NCBI GenBank assembly: GCA_934177725.1
Contig: CAKPPO010000005.1
Coordinates: 11,861 to 75,860 of the forward strand
Length of the DNA stretch: 64,000 nt
Source of the DNA: an uncultured Clostridia bacterium
GTDB lineage: Bacteria > Bacillota > Clostridia > TANB77 > CAG-508
Direction: 5' to 3'
Shown here in pieces: positions 45,997 through 55,050 of the stretch. Within the stretch, counting starts at the first letter, position 1. The number at the start of each line of letters is the position of its first letter. The notes under the pieces were generated by a model. It saw only the letters and a program-made list of their open reading frames with translations, did no database searches and was not told the DNA's origin. A program made the position numbers and the translations under genes.

Positions 45997-47073
45997 CTAT
46001 TTTACATATTCATTTAATTGTTTTACTCTGTATTTTAATTCATCTAATTTATCTGTAGAAACATATCCTGGCATACCATTTATAACGTCTGGTATTCTAT
46101 TTACTATAGTAGCACAAGTAAGTTCTACTGTTGCAGGTCTTGCAACTACTATTGTTGTATCTGGTTCACCTTCTATTGTCCATTCATTTTTATCATAATC
46201 TTCTTTTGAATATACTTTTCCTATACATTCAGATTCTATTGTAATTCCTTCTTCTGTTTCAGTTGTTACTACTGCACTCATTCCTGTAGCATCTCCTGCT
46301 TTTACAGTCATTCCTAAAGTTTCTGAATATATATCTTCTTTATATGTGTGTGGTACTGTTTTTTGTGTTTGAGATTTTACTGTTAATCCTAATTTTGAGC
46401 AAAGCCATCCATTTACATTCCACATGTATGATGGTAAATATTCTCCTGCATCTATCATTTTTTGTCTTTCTTCATCTGAAATTCTATCTACTGATGCAAC
46501 TTGTTCGTCAAATTCTTGAAGTGTTAGTCCTGAACCATGTGCTCTTGCTAATGCTATTCCATAGTCTTCTACATTGTAGCTTGAACTTCCTTTAATTTTC
46601 TTTATTGTATGTGTTGAACCACATATTGCTGAGATTAATTCACCCCAATATATATCTTGATATCCGCTTCCTGTAATTGTACATCCATTTTGTTTTGCAA
46701 GTTCATCTATTTTTTTAGTTGCTACTGGATTAGAATTTGCTGGATAAAATGCTTCTTCACATGTAGTAATTGCATTTATTCCAAGTTTAGCACAAAGCAT
46801 TAATGCATCTTCTACATCTTTAAATAAACTCATAGTAGTTACTACTACTATATCTGGTTTTACTTCTCTTAGCATTTCTTCTGCATTTTCTTTTGAAGTT
46901 ATAGTAACTCCTTTTTCTTCTCCTCCCATAACAGCTGAAATGTCTTTTCCTATAACTGCTGGATTTACATCTACAGCTCCTACGATTTCTGCTCCTTTTT
47001 CATACACATAACGCATTGTGTATACTGACATTTTTCCTGTACCATATTGTACAACTCTTACTTTTCTTTCCAT
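45997..47073 (-). CDS. ord: 2,4-diaminopentanoate dehydrogenase
   Basis: A 358-residue protein with a DapB-like NAD(P)-binding domain ('VRVVQYGTGKMSVYTMRYV') and the C-terminal domain typical of the ornithine-degradation dehydrogenase Ord: 'CEEAFYPANSNP', 'TGSGYQDIYWGELI', 'ALARAHGSGLTLQEFD'. It oxidises 2,4-diaminopentanoate to 2-amino-4-ketopentanoate in anaerobic ornithine fermentation. The other pathway genes are not nearby. Start placed at 47073 (MERKVRVV) behind AAAGGTG. Single gene with a terminator at 45947-45986. Confidence 0.82.
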   Translation of the reverse strand: MERKVRVVQYGTGKMSVYTMRYVYEKGAEIVGAVDVNPAVIGKDISAVMGGEEKGVTITSKENAEEMLREVKPDIVVVTTMSLFKDVEDALMLCAKLGINAITTCEEAFYPANSNPVATKKIDELAKQNGCTITGSGYQDIYWGELISAICGSTHTIKKIKGSSSYNVEDYGIALARAHGSGLTLQEFDEQVASVDRISDEERQKMIDAGEYLPSYMWNVNGWLCSKLGLTVKSQTQKTVPHTYKEDIYSETLGMTVKAGDATGMSAVVTTETEEGITIESECIGKVYSKEDYDKNEWTIEGEPDTTIVVARPATVELTCATIVNRIPDVINGMPGYVSTDKLDELKYRVKQLNEYVK

Positions 47074-47156
47074 CTTTTGCACCTTTCCTTTCATTTTTAA
47101 TTATATATAGATTATTTACTATATAACTAAATTTATTCTTTTTCTTATGCATTATA

Positions 47157-47846
47157 TTAAAATAGCCCCGTAATAAAGTTTTTTATTCCATTCCATATTC
47201 CTTGGAAAACATTTAAAATTACATTTACTATTGTTTTTACTATAATATTATTTTCATAAAAATTTATTAATAGTTTATGTGTTGGTGGAAAAAACCATAT
47301 GATTAAAATAATAACTGCTAAAATTGCTAATGTTTTTAATAAATCTAAAAATCTTTTAAAAGTCCATGGTTCTTTTAGTTTATACCCTAAACTTCTTAAG
47401 TAGTTATTATATGCATTTGCATATGCTCTATTTATTTCTTTTTGCATTCTTTTTGCATTTTCATCATAGCTATTTCTTTCATTTGTATCTTTATTTTTGT
47501 GAATAATTTGATTAGTATTTTCAGCATATATTTCTTGTTTTGTCGTTGTTTCCTGTCTTTGCATTTGTTTATATCTATTAATCTCTTCTCGTTTTTTTTG
47601 TTCTTCTATTATTTTTTCTTGTTTTCTTTGTCCTTCTAAATTAATATCATATTCTCTTCTTTTTTCTTCATTGCTTAAAATTTCATATGCTTCATTTATT
47701 TGTTTCATTTTCTCTTCAGCTTTTTGCTTTTCTTCTCCTTGTTGCAAATCTGGATGGTATCTTTTTACCAGAACATGATAAGCCTTATCTATGACTTCTT
47801 TTGACGCCTTTTCACTTACCTCTAATATTTCATATAAATTTGACAT
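47157..47846 (-). CDS. DnaJ-domain membrane protein
   Basis: A 229-residue protein. Residues 1-70 are a J domain with the HPD tripeptide ('[13 protein letters not shown]'), which stimulates a DnaK-type ATPase. A Lys/Glu/Gln-rich coiled coil follows (70-150) and one membrane helix lies near 170-188. The C-terminal 40 residues may form a second, weakly hydrophobic segment. No Cys-rich DnaJ zinc domain is present, so it is not DnaJ itself but a membrane-tethered J protein of unknown client. AAGGGGC precedes the ATG. Confidence 0.85.
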   Translation of the reverse strand: MSNLYEILEVSEKASKEVIDKAYHVLVKRYHPDLQQGEEKQKAEEKMKQINEAYEILSNEEKRREYDINLEGQRKQEKIIEEQKKREEINRYKQMQRQETTTKQEIYAENTNQIIHKNKDTNERNSYDENAKRMQKEINRAYANAYNNYLRSLGYKLKEPWTFKRFLDLLKTLAILAVIILIIWFFPPTHKLLINFYENNIIVKTIVNVILNVFQGIWNGIKNFITGLF

Positions 47847-47967
47847 ATTTGCCCCTTAAATTTAATTATTTCCTAAATTATATCATTAAAATAATTAAAA
47901 GCATAGTATTTTTTTATAAAATATGTTATAATTCGTTTATTAAAAATAAAATCAAGGAGTGATACAA

Positions 47968-48501
47968 TTGAAATTAACTTCAGATGACGAAACTTTAGCA
48001 GAAAATAAGGTATTAATTTTATATATTTTAAATAAAGTTGGAAAATCTATTTCAAATGACGCATTACTAAATTTAGTTCTTGCTGTTACTGATATGAATT
48101 ACTTTTATTTTCAACAATTTTTATTAGATTTATTAGAAAATAATTATATATCTAGTTATGAAAAAGAAGAACATGTTTTTTATCAAATTACCAATTTTGG
48201 TAAAGAAACTTTAAGCTTAACACAGGATATTTTACCTGGAATTATTAAATTAAGGGTAGATAGCAATTTTAAAGAAGAAATGGATAGCTTTGAAAATGAG
48301 CATTCTGTAATTGCGGAATATACTCCTCGTAGTGAAAACTATTTTGACATTTCTTGCAAAATTGTAGAAAAAAATGAAACTATTTTTGAAGTAAAAACCT
48401 TTGCTGGTTCTCCAAATCAAGCGAAAGACATTGTTGATAATTGGAAAAATCATGCAGATGAATTATATCCTGCAATTTTAAATATCTTAACCAAAAAATA
48501 A
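47968..48501 (+). CDS. DUF4364 family protein
   Basis: A 177-residue protein like DUF4364 proteins of clostridia: 'ENKVLILYILNKVGKSISNDAL', 'YFYFQQFLLDLLENNYI', 'FYQITNFGKETLSLTQDILP'. The N-terminal half looks like a winged helix, so a regulatory role is possible. I use the TTG at 47968, seven to eight bases after AAGGAG; a GTG at 47959 overlaps that site. The stop codon touches the left arm of a 41-bp inverted repeat. Confidence 0.82.
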   Translation: MKLTSDDETLAENKVLILYILNKVGKSISNDALLNLVLAVTDMNYFYFQQFLLDLLENNYISSYEKEEHVFYQITNFGKETLSLTQDILPGIIKLRVDSNFKEEMDSFENEHSVIAEYTPRSENYFDISCKIVEKNETIFEVKTFAGSPNQAKDIVDNWKNHADELYPAILNILTKK

Positions 48502-48656
48502 AAGGACATTTGGGGACGGGTCACTTTTGTCCTTTACATAATTTTAAAACAATAAAAATAAAAACATATAAATTAAAAAGTTTATATGTTTTTATTTTTT
48601 ATATATTATATTATTTTATGTAAAGGACAAAAGTGACCCGTCCCCAAATGTCCTTT
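48501..48656. repeat. MITE-like element with perfect 41-bp inverted repeats
   Basis: Arms 48501-48541 and 48616-48656 are exact reverse complements (AAAGGACATTTGGGGACGGG at the outer end). The 74-base centre holds a smaller hairpin (ACATATAAA facing TTTATATGT, about 48563-48590) with a T-run. The left arm starts at the end of the DUF4364 gene and the right arm encodes the last residues and stop of proS. Confidence 0.9.
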
Positions 48657-50334
48657 CTATCTTTTCTATTACATCATTTATTTCTACTACTTGAACTTCT
48701 TCTGAATTCCTTAATTTAAATTCAACTTTGTCCTCTTCAATTTTTTTGCCAACTGTTATTCTTACTGGAATTCCAATTAAGTCCATGTCATTGAATTTTA
48801 CTCCTGGTCTTTCATTTCTGTCATCTAATATTGTGTCTATTCCCATGCTTTGTAATTTTTCATATAATTCGTTTGCTACTCTTACTTGTTTTTCATCTTT
48901 ACCACTAATTAATACTATAGCAACTTTAAATGGAGCTATATTAGCTGGCCAAATTATACCTTTTTCATCATGATTTTGCTCTACTATTGCAGCTATAATT
49001 CTTTCAATTCCTATTCCATAGCATCCCATAACTACTGGTTTTAATTCATTATTTTCATTTGAATAGTTTAATCCTAAACTTTCACTATATTTTGTTCCAA
49101 GTTTAAATGTATTTCCTACTTCTATTCCTTTTTTAAATACTACATGACCTTTACCACAACATGGGCAAATATCTCCTTCTTGTACATTTCTAATGTCTGC
49201 TACCATTTCTACTTTAAAGTCTTCTACATTTACATTTATATAGTGATAATCTGTTTCATTAGCTCCTACCAAGAAGTTCTTCATATATTTCACACCATTA
49301 TCCATTATAACTGGAATGTCTAAACCTATTGGCCCTGCAAAACCTATCTCTGCATTTGTAATTCTTCTTACATCTTCTGGTTCTGCTAAAGCTACTTCTT
49401 TGGCATTTAATAGTTTTTGTAATTTTACTTCATTTACATCTTTATTTCCTTGTACCATACATGCATAGAATTTATCATCTACTTTGTATATTAATGTCTT
49501 TACAAATTTTGCTGGGTCTTCATGTAAATATTCTGCTAATTCATCAATAGTTCCTACATGTGGTGTATTCATTTTTTCGTATTTTTTCTTTTCTTCTTTA
49601 TTTTCTATTTCTTCATCTACACATTTGCTAACTTCTATATTTGATGCATAATCACAATTATCACATAAAACTAAAATGTCTTCTCCAACATCTGTTATTG
49701 CTTGAAATTCCTCAGATAAAAGTCCTCCCATAACACCTGTATCTGCTCTTACTACTACATAATTTAGTCCTACTTCTTTGCATATTTTATGATATGCTTC
49801 GAATTGTTTTTTATAAGATTTATCTGATTCTTCTTGGTTTATATCAAAGCTATATGCATCTTTCATTGTAAATTCTCTTGTTCTAATTAGACCTAAACGT
49901 GGTCTTACTTCGTCACGATATTTATTGCCTATTTGATACAAAGTATATGGAAAATCTTTGTATGATTTTGCTTTCATCATTGAAGCTAATACAAAAAATT
50001 CCTCGTGTGTTGGACCTAATACATATGGTCTATTATATCTATCATTTAATTTGAATATTGATGGTCCAAATAATTCATATCTTCCTGATTTTTGGAAAAC
50101 ATCTATTGGTAAAAGCATTGGCATTGTTACTTCTTGTGCCCCTGCTTCATTCATATTTTTTCTAACTATATTTTTAACGTTTTCATATACTTTTTGTCCT
50201 AATGGCATTTTCATATAAATACCATTTCCTATTTTTTTAAACATTCCACTTTTTACAAGTAAATTTCCACTTGCAGATTCTTCATCTTTTACATCTTCTC
50301 TTAATGTATAAAAATAACTTTCACCTAATTTCAT
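48616..50334 (-). CDS. proS: Prolyl-tRNA synthetase
   Basis: A 572-residue class II synthetase. Motif 2/3 regions 'GPTHEEFFVLA', 'YRDEVRPRLGLIRTREFTMKDAY' and 'GCYGIGIERIIAAI' are clear, and the insertion editing domain (YbaK-like, about 240-390) removes misacylated alanine. The anticodon domain ends the protein. The last 12 residues ('TFGDGSLLSFT') and the stop codon are encoded by the right arm of the 41-bp inverted repeat, not by typical proS sequence. GAGGAG precedes the ATG. Confidence 0.97.
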   Translation of the reverse strand: MKLGESYFYTLREDVKDEESASGNLLVKSGMFKKIGNGIYMKMPLGQKVYENVKNIVRKNMNEAGAQEVTMPMLLPIDVFQKSGRYELFGPSIFKLNDRYNRPYVLGPTHEEFFVLASMMKAKSYKDFPYTLYQIGNKYRDEVRPRLGLIRTREFTMKDAYSFDINQEESDKSYKKQFEAYHKICKEVGLNYVVVRADTGVMGGLLSEEFQAITDVGEDILVLCDNCDYASNIEVSKCVDEEIENKEEKKKYEKMNTPHVGTIDELAEYLHEDPAKFVKTLIYKVDDKFYACMVQGNKDVNEVKLQKLLNAKEVALAEPEDVRRITNAEIGFAGPIGLDIPVIMDNGVKYMKNFLVGANETDYHYINVNVEDFKVEMVADIRNVQEGDICPCCGKGHVVFKKGIEVGNTFKLGTKYSESLGLNYSNENNELKPVVMGCYGIGIERIIAAIVEQNHDEKGIIWPANIAPFKVAIVLISGKDEKQVRVANELYEKLQSMGIDTILDDRNERPGVKFNDMDLIGIPVRITVGKKIEEDKVEFKLRNSEEVQVVEINDVIEKIERTFGDGSLLSFT

Positions 50335-50420
50335 TTTTTGCTCCTCTTTTCTTTAAATTTTTTAATCATATACGTAGATGCTTCTTCCATATATTTTTAT
50401 GGGTAAGAAATCTTTCACAT

Positions 50421-51086
50421 TTAGTTTTGTTTATTATCTTCTTCCCTTTCGGGCATTGGAGCCTCTATGTTTTCTTTTTTATTTTCTTCTTGCTCTTCTC
50501 CTTCTTCTTTTTCTTTTTCTTCATTATTTTCTTTTATAATGTCATCTATTACTATTTGTTGATTTTCATCTAATTTGTATCTTGGAAGTTCTGGTAAATC
50601 GTCTAAAGATGTAATACCAAACATTTTTAAAAATTCATTAGTTACACTATACATGCTTGGTCTTCCTGGTGCATCTGCCTTTCCTACATTTTCAATAAGA
50701 TTATATTCTAATAATTTATACATAGTTCCATCTGAATTAACACCACGAATTGCTTCTATTTCTGCTCTTGTAATTTTAGGATTATATGCAATAATTGATA
50801 AAGTTTCTAAAGCTGCATTTGATAAATTTGGTTTACTTCTTTTATCAAATATTGGATAAATATATTCATAATATTCTTTTTTTGTAGTTAATTGAATTGC
50901 ATCATTAATTTTTATTATTTCAATTCCTCTTCCAGCTTTTTCATAATCTTGCTTCATACTTTCGATAATCGCAAAAAGATCTTCACTACTCAATTCTAGT
51001 GCAGACATTAATTCTTTTATTTGTACTTCTCTTCCACAAGCAAATAAAATTGCTTCAATTATGGCTTTTGCTTTTTCTATTTCCAT
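50421..51086 (-). CDS. scpB: Segregation and condensation protein B
   Basis: A 221-residue kleisin-binding partner of the SMC complex. Two winged-helix domains occupy about 1-170 ('KAIIEAILFACGREVQIKEL', 'LETLSIIAYNPKITRAEIEAIRG', 'GRPSMYSVTNEFLKMFG'). The last 45 residues are a low-complexity Glu/Lys/Asn tail, longer than usual. No scpA is adjacent. It lies upstream of proS on the same strand with an 86-base gap. Confidence 0.94.
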   Translation of the reverse strand: MEIEKAKAIIEAILFACGREVQIKELMSALELSSEDLFAIIESMKQDYEKAGRGIEIIKINDAIQLTTKKEYYEYIYPIFDKRSKPNLSNAALETLSIIAYNPKITRAEIEAIRGVNSDGTMYKLLEYNLIENVGKADAPGRPSMYSVTNEFLKMFGITSLDDLPELPRYKLDENQQIVIDDIIKENNEEKEKEEGEEQEENKKENIEAPMPEREEDNKQN

Positions 51087-51159
51087 GGTATAACTCCTTT
51101 TTTACATTGGTACTATTATCGCACGAAAATAGCTGTATGTCAATAATAAAGCTACAGTT

Positions 51160-51840
51160 TTAACTCACTGTAGCTTTATCTGTTTTTTCTATATTTTTTA
51201 TTTTTTCATAAATTTTTTGCTTTGTTCTATATCTTTTATTTTCTGAGATTACTAAATACCACAAATATGCAAGTATAAGTAAAATTGCTATGTTTTTCAA
51301 ATTTAAAATTACTATACTGCTAATTGCTGTTAATATACTAATAGTAACGTTTGAAATCATATAACTATATCTATATGACTCTTTTCTTCCAAATAAAATA
51401 TGTAATATTCCTTTTGCTATTCTTCCTCCATCTAAAGGATAAATTGGTATTAAATTAAATATTGCAATCAAAATATTTGCATATATAACTATATCTCTGC
51501 TTATTCCCAAAAATGATATTGGAAATAATAAAAATACAATTATAAATAATAAATTTGTAAGTGGTCCACTAGCTGCTATAATAATCTTTTTTAATGTTAG
51601 TAAAGTACCCTTTTTTATTTTTCTATTATAATTTTCTAACTTGCTTTCAAATCCAATAGATAACCCTAAAGGCATTATCTCTAAACTATTTGGTTTAAAA
51701 CCTAAAAGTATTCCTGCTAGCATATGTCCTAGCTCATGAAATAGTGCAAATAACATTAATATTCCATAAATTCCAATTTGCCTTGTTACTATAAAAATAG
51801 CAATAAACACAAATATTTTTAAATGTAATCTTATTTTCAA
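51160..51840 (-). CDS. spoIVFB: Site-2 (M50) protease, SpoIVFB-like
   Basis: A 226-residue intramembrane metalloprotease with about six hydrophobic segments. The zinc motif is 'LFHELGHMLAG' (HExxH) and the third ligand lies in 'NLIPIYPLDGGRIAKG'. SpoIVFB cleaves pro-sigma-K in the mother cell. The TTG start at 51840 sits behind AAAGGAG. It follows the M23 protein gene by 13 bases, reproducing the spoIVFA-spoIVFB pair of other spore formers, which supports the name. Confidence 0.85.
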   Translation of the reverse strand: MKIRLHLKIFVFIAIFIVTRQIGIYGILMLFALFHELGHMLAGILLGFKPNSLEIMPLGLSIGFESKLENYNRKIKKGTLLTLKKIIIAASGPLTNLLFIIVFLLFPISFLGISRDIVIYANILIAIFNLIPIYPLDGGRIAKGILHILFGRKESYRYSYMISNVTISILTAISSIVILNLKNIAILLILAYLWYLVISENKRYRTKQKIYEKIKNIEKTDKATVS

Positions 51841-51853
51841 TTTGATTCTCCTT

Positions 51854-52828
51854 TTAAAAATCCATTATATATTCTGGATTAACAACTCTATTTTCTCTTC
51901 TTACCTCAAAATGTAAATGAGGGCCTGTAGCATTTCCTGTAGAGCCTACTTCTCCTATTTGCTCTCCTTGTGATATTTTATCCCCTTGTTTTACATATAT
52001 TGTTTGGCAATGTGCATAAATTGTTATAACATCACCATTTTGAATGTATACATGATTTCCGTATCCACCTTCTGAAGAAACAAATGTAACTTCTCCTTCC
52101 ATTGCTGCAACAAATTTTGTTCCCGCGTTTACTGCTATATCTATACCTGCATGATTTGCAGATACAATTTCGGTTGGTGTTCTTGCTCCATATCTTGAAC
52201 TTATTGCTCCTTTTAATGGTAATGTAAAACTATAATTTTCTTTAATATAATTTGCATCTATTTCCATTTGTGACAAAGGTTCTTGACTTTGTGGTTCTTC
52301 ATCTGCAGAAGTTTCAGTTGTTGCACTAAGCACATTACTATCTTCTCCTCCTCCAATTCCTCCTGCCACTTGTTCATTTGTAGTCTGTCCATTTACTTCA
52401 TTAGCATTTTCTGTTTGTTCATTTGATATTGTATTTGTAGTTTCATTAGTTATTTCGTTAGATATTTCATTTGTATTTTCATTATTCTCTTTTACTATTA
52501 GTCCTTTTAAATTATTGTTATAATAATCTCCTGCTTTTGTATATAGTTCTTGAAAATTAATATCATATGACAAAAACTCTCTTGTTTTTGTCATTACATC
52601 TTCTGAAAATATGTAATTTGAATTTTTTATCATGTAAAATATGAAATATATTAATAGGCATATAACAATTTGCAAAATAAGTTTTTTAAATAACATATAT
52701 TCTTTTTTATTATTGGTATTTACATGGCTTGTTGAAACTCGAATGCCACTATTATTTTGCATTTTTCTTCTCTGATAAATTTCTTCTGCTTTTCTTATTC
52801 TTTCTTCTGCACTTAAGGCTCTTTCCAA
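51854..52828 (-). CDS. spoIVFA: Membrane-anchored M23/LytM protein, SpoIVFA-like
   Basis: A 324-residue protein: a charged cytoplasmic start (1-50), one membrane helix (about 50-68), a long Asn/Thr/Glu-rich linker ('NETTNTISNEQTENANEVNG'), and a LytM domain at about 205-320. The zinc ligands are intact: 'NHAGIDIA', 'HLHFEVR', plus 'YAHC'. In Bacillus SpoIVFA holds SpoIVFB inactive and is a degenerate peptidase; here the site looks functional, so it might also cut peptidoglycan. TTG start behind GAGGTG. First gene of the pair with spoIVFB. Confidence 0.75.
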   Translation of the reverse strand: MERALSAEERIRKAEEIYQRRKMQNNSGIRVSTSHVNTNNKKEYMLFKKLILQIVICLLIYFIFYMIKNSNYIFSEDVMTKTREFLSYDINFQELYTKAGDYYNNNLKGLIVKENNENTNEISNEITNETTNTISNEQTENANEVNGQTTNEQVAGGIGGGEDSNVLSATTETSADEEPQSQEPLSQMEIDANYIKENYSFTLPLKGAISSRYGARTPTEIVSANHAGIDIAVNAGTKFVAAMEGEVTFVSSEGGYGNHVYIQNGDVITIYAHCQTIYVKQGDKISQGEQIGEVGSTGNATGPHLHFEVRRENRVVNPEYIMDF

Positions 52829-52969
52829 ACACTTACACCTCTTCCTTAGTTTTAACTTTGTTTCATTTATATGCTTGTTTTATTTTTTTATGACTATTTG
52901 TGTTAATCATTTTTCTTAGCTTATAAAATACTTATATTATATAAAAATTGCACTTATAATATGAATTTG

Positions 52970-53057
52970 TTCGTGCGCGAAAATTTATGAAATAAATTTT
53001 CTGTGCAATGTAATTTTATATAATAGGAAAGTTGCATAACTTTCCTATTATATAAAA
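52970..53057 (+). repeat. Structured interspersed repeat, diverged copy D
   Basis: Keeps the right-hand part of the family: AATAGGAAAGTT pairs with AACTTTCCTATT (53023-53050), followed by ATATAAAAAAAG that runs into the terminator of the gene at 53080. The left hairpin (AAAATTTAT facing ATAAATTTT) differs in sequence from copy A. Confidence 0.45.
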
Positions 53058-53083
53058 AAAGTCTATTTTTCAATAGACTTTAT
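53058..53083 (-). terminator. Terminator of the 114-residue gene
   Basis: AAAGTCTATT pairs with AATAGACTTT, followed by TTTT on the minus strand; it overlaps the stop region. Confidence 0.8.
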
Positions 53084-53424
53084 CTTAACAATATTGACCA
53101 TAAACTTAATGCACTAAAAATTGCTAAAAATATAGTAAGTGCTTTTAGCCTTTTATATTTTTCTCTTATTTTCTTACTTCCAATTCCTATTTCATATTCT
53201 TTCTTTTCTATTTTAGAAATATAGTCTTCTACTATCATTTCTGCCTCTTTTATTGCGTATTTCTTTCCATCTATTTTTTCTTTTTTTGAACTTACTTTTT
53301 TGTTTTCTATCTTCTCTAGCTTATGTATTTTTACATTATCTTTAAATACAATATAAGCTTCTTCTATCATATTTGATGGCAAATTTCTTAATATAACCAT
53401 ATTTTTCATTGTATTTGTCTCCAT
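53080..53424 (-). CDS. Hypothetical protein with C-terminal membrane anchor
   Basis: A 114-residue protein, start METNTMKNMVILRNLPSNMI, mostly Lys/Glu-rich and helical, ending in one membrane helix ('LTIFLAIFSALSLWSILL'). I do not recognise it. A GAGGGTGG site precedes the ATG at 53424. It lies between spoIVFA and yyaC, both sporulation genes, on the same strand; a sporulation role is possible but only by position. Confidence 0.6.
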   Translation of the reverse strand: METNTMKNMVILRNLPSNMIEEAYIVFKDNVKIHKLEKIENKKVSSKKEKIDGKKYAIKEAEMIVEDYISKIEKKEYEIGIGSKKIREKYKRLKALTIFLAIFSALSLWSILLR

Positions 53425-53488
53425 ATAAACCACCCTCTCTTTTGTTTATATAGATTTTTTCCATTTTTACCATAAATATACTTTTATT

Positions 53489-54061
53489 TTATCCATATTT
53501 AATAATTTCTACAATTCCCTCTGCCACCATACTTGCCATTCTTATTACTACATTAAGTGATACGTTTTGTAAAACTGTAAAATTGTAATAAGGTATCTTG
53601 TTATTTTTTCCAACAACAGCCTTTATGCTTAAATCTCCTATTTCTATTTTATTTTTATTTAGTCCTTTACCTAACATTGTCTTTTCTTTACTTACAAATA
53701 CTTTTCCAATATTTTCTTTTTTAGAAAGTGCTGCATCTATAACAATAATGCATGCATTAGGATGTCTATTTTTTATAATCTCTATTACATTTTCAATATT
53801 TGTATAACATATATTTTCTTCCAAACTTCCATATATGTTTATATTAAATATATTGTAATTTTCTAATAATTCTTTTAGTTTACTACCAACTATTGGTCCA
53901 AAGCAATCTCCTGTCATTCGATCTGTGCCAATGCAAATAAATACTAATTCTAGATAACCTCGCTTTTTTCTTTCTTCATATATTAAATTTCTAAAATCAC
54001 TTATAAATTTTTCTTTCTCCTCATTTTCCTGTTCCTCATAAGAATAATAGTCTAAGTTCAT
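53489..54061 (-). CDS. yyaC: YyaC-family (DUF1256) spore protein
   Basis: A 190-residue protein of the YyaC family, related to the germination protease GPR. The diagnostic 'ICIGTDRMTGDCFGPIVGSKL' region and 'IVIDAALSKKENIG' are visible, followed by 'GKGLNKNKIEIGDLSI' and 'VSLNVVIRMASMVAEGI'. Found only in spore formers. The ribosome binding site is weak. It precedes the gene at 53080 by about 65 bases. Confidence 0.85.
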   Translation of the reverse strand: MNLDYYSYEEQENEEKEKFISDFRNLIYEERKKRGYLELVFICIGTDRMTGDCFGPIVGSKLKELLENYNIFNINIYGSLEENICYTNIENVIEIIKNRHPNACIIVIDAALSKKENIGKVFVSKEKTMLGKGLNKNKIEIGDLSIKAVVGKNNKIPYYNFTVLQNVSLNVVIRMASMVAEGIVEIIKYG

Positions 54062-54160
54062 TTTTCTTTGTATAATTAAATCATATATTTTAATTATACT
54101 CTCCTTTCCTATTAATTTTTTCTTACAATAAACTATGTAAAAAAATGCAATTTATTCCTA

Positions 54161-54403
54161 TTATCTTCTTGGAGTAATAATAATATTCACTTTACTATCA
54201 TTCTGATATTTTTTTATTATATCTTCTGAAAATCCTGCCATTTCATTAGATAAAATTATTGTTTTATAATTTTCATTAATCAATTGTTTTATCGTATTAT
54301 CTACTTCCTCTGGATTTTCTAATCTACATACATTCATTCCTAATTTTTCTGCTGTTATAAAATTTTCATTGTCATTTTCTTGTTTTATCCATGATATTTT
54401 CAT
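54161..54403 (-). CDS. Small protein, possibly V-ATPase subunit F-like
   Basis: An 80-residue alpha/beta protein starting MKISWIKQENDNENFITAEK. The run 'GMNVCRLENPEEVDNTI' and 'YKTIILSNEMAGFSEDIIKKY' resembles subunit F of V/A-type ATPases, which has the same size and a similar alternating strand-helix layout. No other V-ATPase genes are nearby, so it may be a stand-alone relative. GAAAGGA precedes the ATG. Confidence 0.45.
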   Translation of the reverse strand: MKISWIKQENDNENFITAEKLGMNVCRLENPEEVDNTIKQLINENYKTIILSNEMAGFSEDIIKKYQNDSKVNIIITPRR

Positions 54404-54444
54404 TTTTATTTTTTCCTTTCTCTATTTTTATTTATACGTTGTGA

Positions 54445-54562
54445 AAAATCTGAATTAAGATTTTATACGCAATGCAAACCGCTACAAAATCTAATTTCTG
54501 CCATATTTATCTTCTACAGAAATTTATCATACTATGATAAATTTCCTAGAATATAAAAAACT
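54445..54562 (+). repeat. Structured interspersed repeat, copy C
   Basis: AAGATTTT and AAAATCT form hairpin 1, then GCCATATTTATCTTCTACAG, then hairpin 2 (AAATTTATCATA facing TATGATAAATTT) and CCTAGAATATAAAAAA. Hairpin 2 has a different sequence from copy A but the same pairing, i.e. compensatory change. Confidence 0.7.
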
Positions 54563-54624
54563 TCTTATTTTTTACCCAATTTTACTTAACTTTATTTTTT
54601 TCTTTTTCTTTCTATTTTATGCAA

Positions 54625-54655
54625 AGAAAAAAGGATATAAAAATTTATACCCTCT
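54625..54655 (-). terminator. Terminator of the 71-residue gene
   Basis: GGGTATAA pairs with TTATATCC, followed by TTTTTTC on the minus strand. Confidence 0.75.
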
Positions 54656-54688
54656 TTTCACACTATTTAGTTGTTTTTTATAGGAGTT

Positions 54689-54904
54689 TTACACAGCTGG
54701 CTCAATTTGAACCAAATCGCCATATTGTAAGTAAAATTCTCCATCTTCTTTCTTAACATCAACGTTTACGAAGATTTCTTTGTGGTGTTTTTTTATAACT
54801 CCACCGACTCTTACAACATATCCTTCCCGAATTTTAGTTGGAGAAATTGTTCTTCCATTCCTTGAAAGGAATTTTGCCTCTGTGATTTTGTAGTTTTTTC
54901 TCAT
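54689..54904 (-). CDS. Small basic hypothetical protein
   Basis: A 71-residue, beta-rich, Lys/Arg/Val-rich protein: 'KITEAKFLSRNGRTISPTKI', 'GYVVRVGGVIKKHHKE', 'DGEFYLQYGDLVQIEP'. Its composition suggests a small nucleic-acid-binding barrel, but I recognise no family. AAAGGAGAT lies before the ATG and a terminator follows the stop, so it is a single-gene unit, divergent from mscL. Confidence 0.65.
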   Translation of the reverse strand: MRKNYKITEAKFLSRNGRTISPTKIREGYVVRVGGVIKKHHKEIFVNVDVKKEDGEFYLQYGDLVQIEPAV

Positions 54905-55050
54905 ATTGCATCTCCTTTATTAAATTGTATAATACATTAATTATACAATATTTTACATAAAATTGCAAGTTTTGACCTATTTCTTGACTTTTTTACAATT
55001 TTATTTTATTATTTTATAAACTTAAATCGGTTAAAAGGAGTGTTTTTGAT

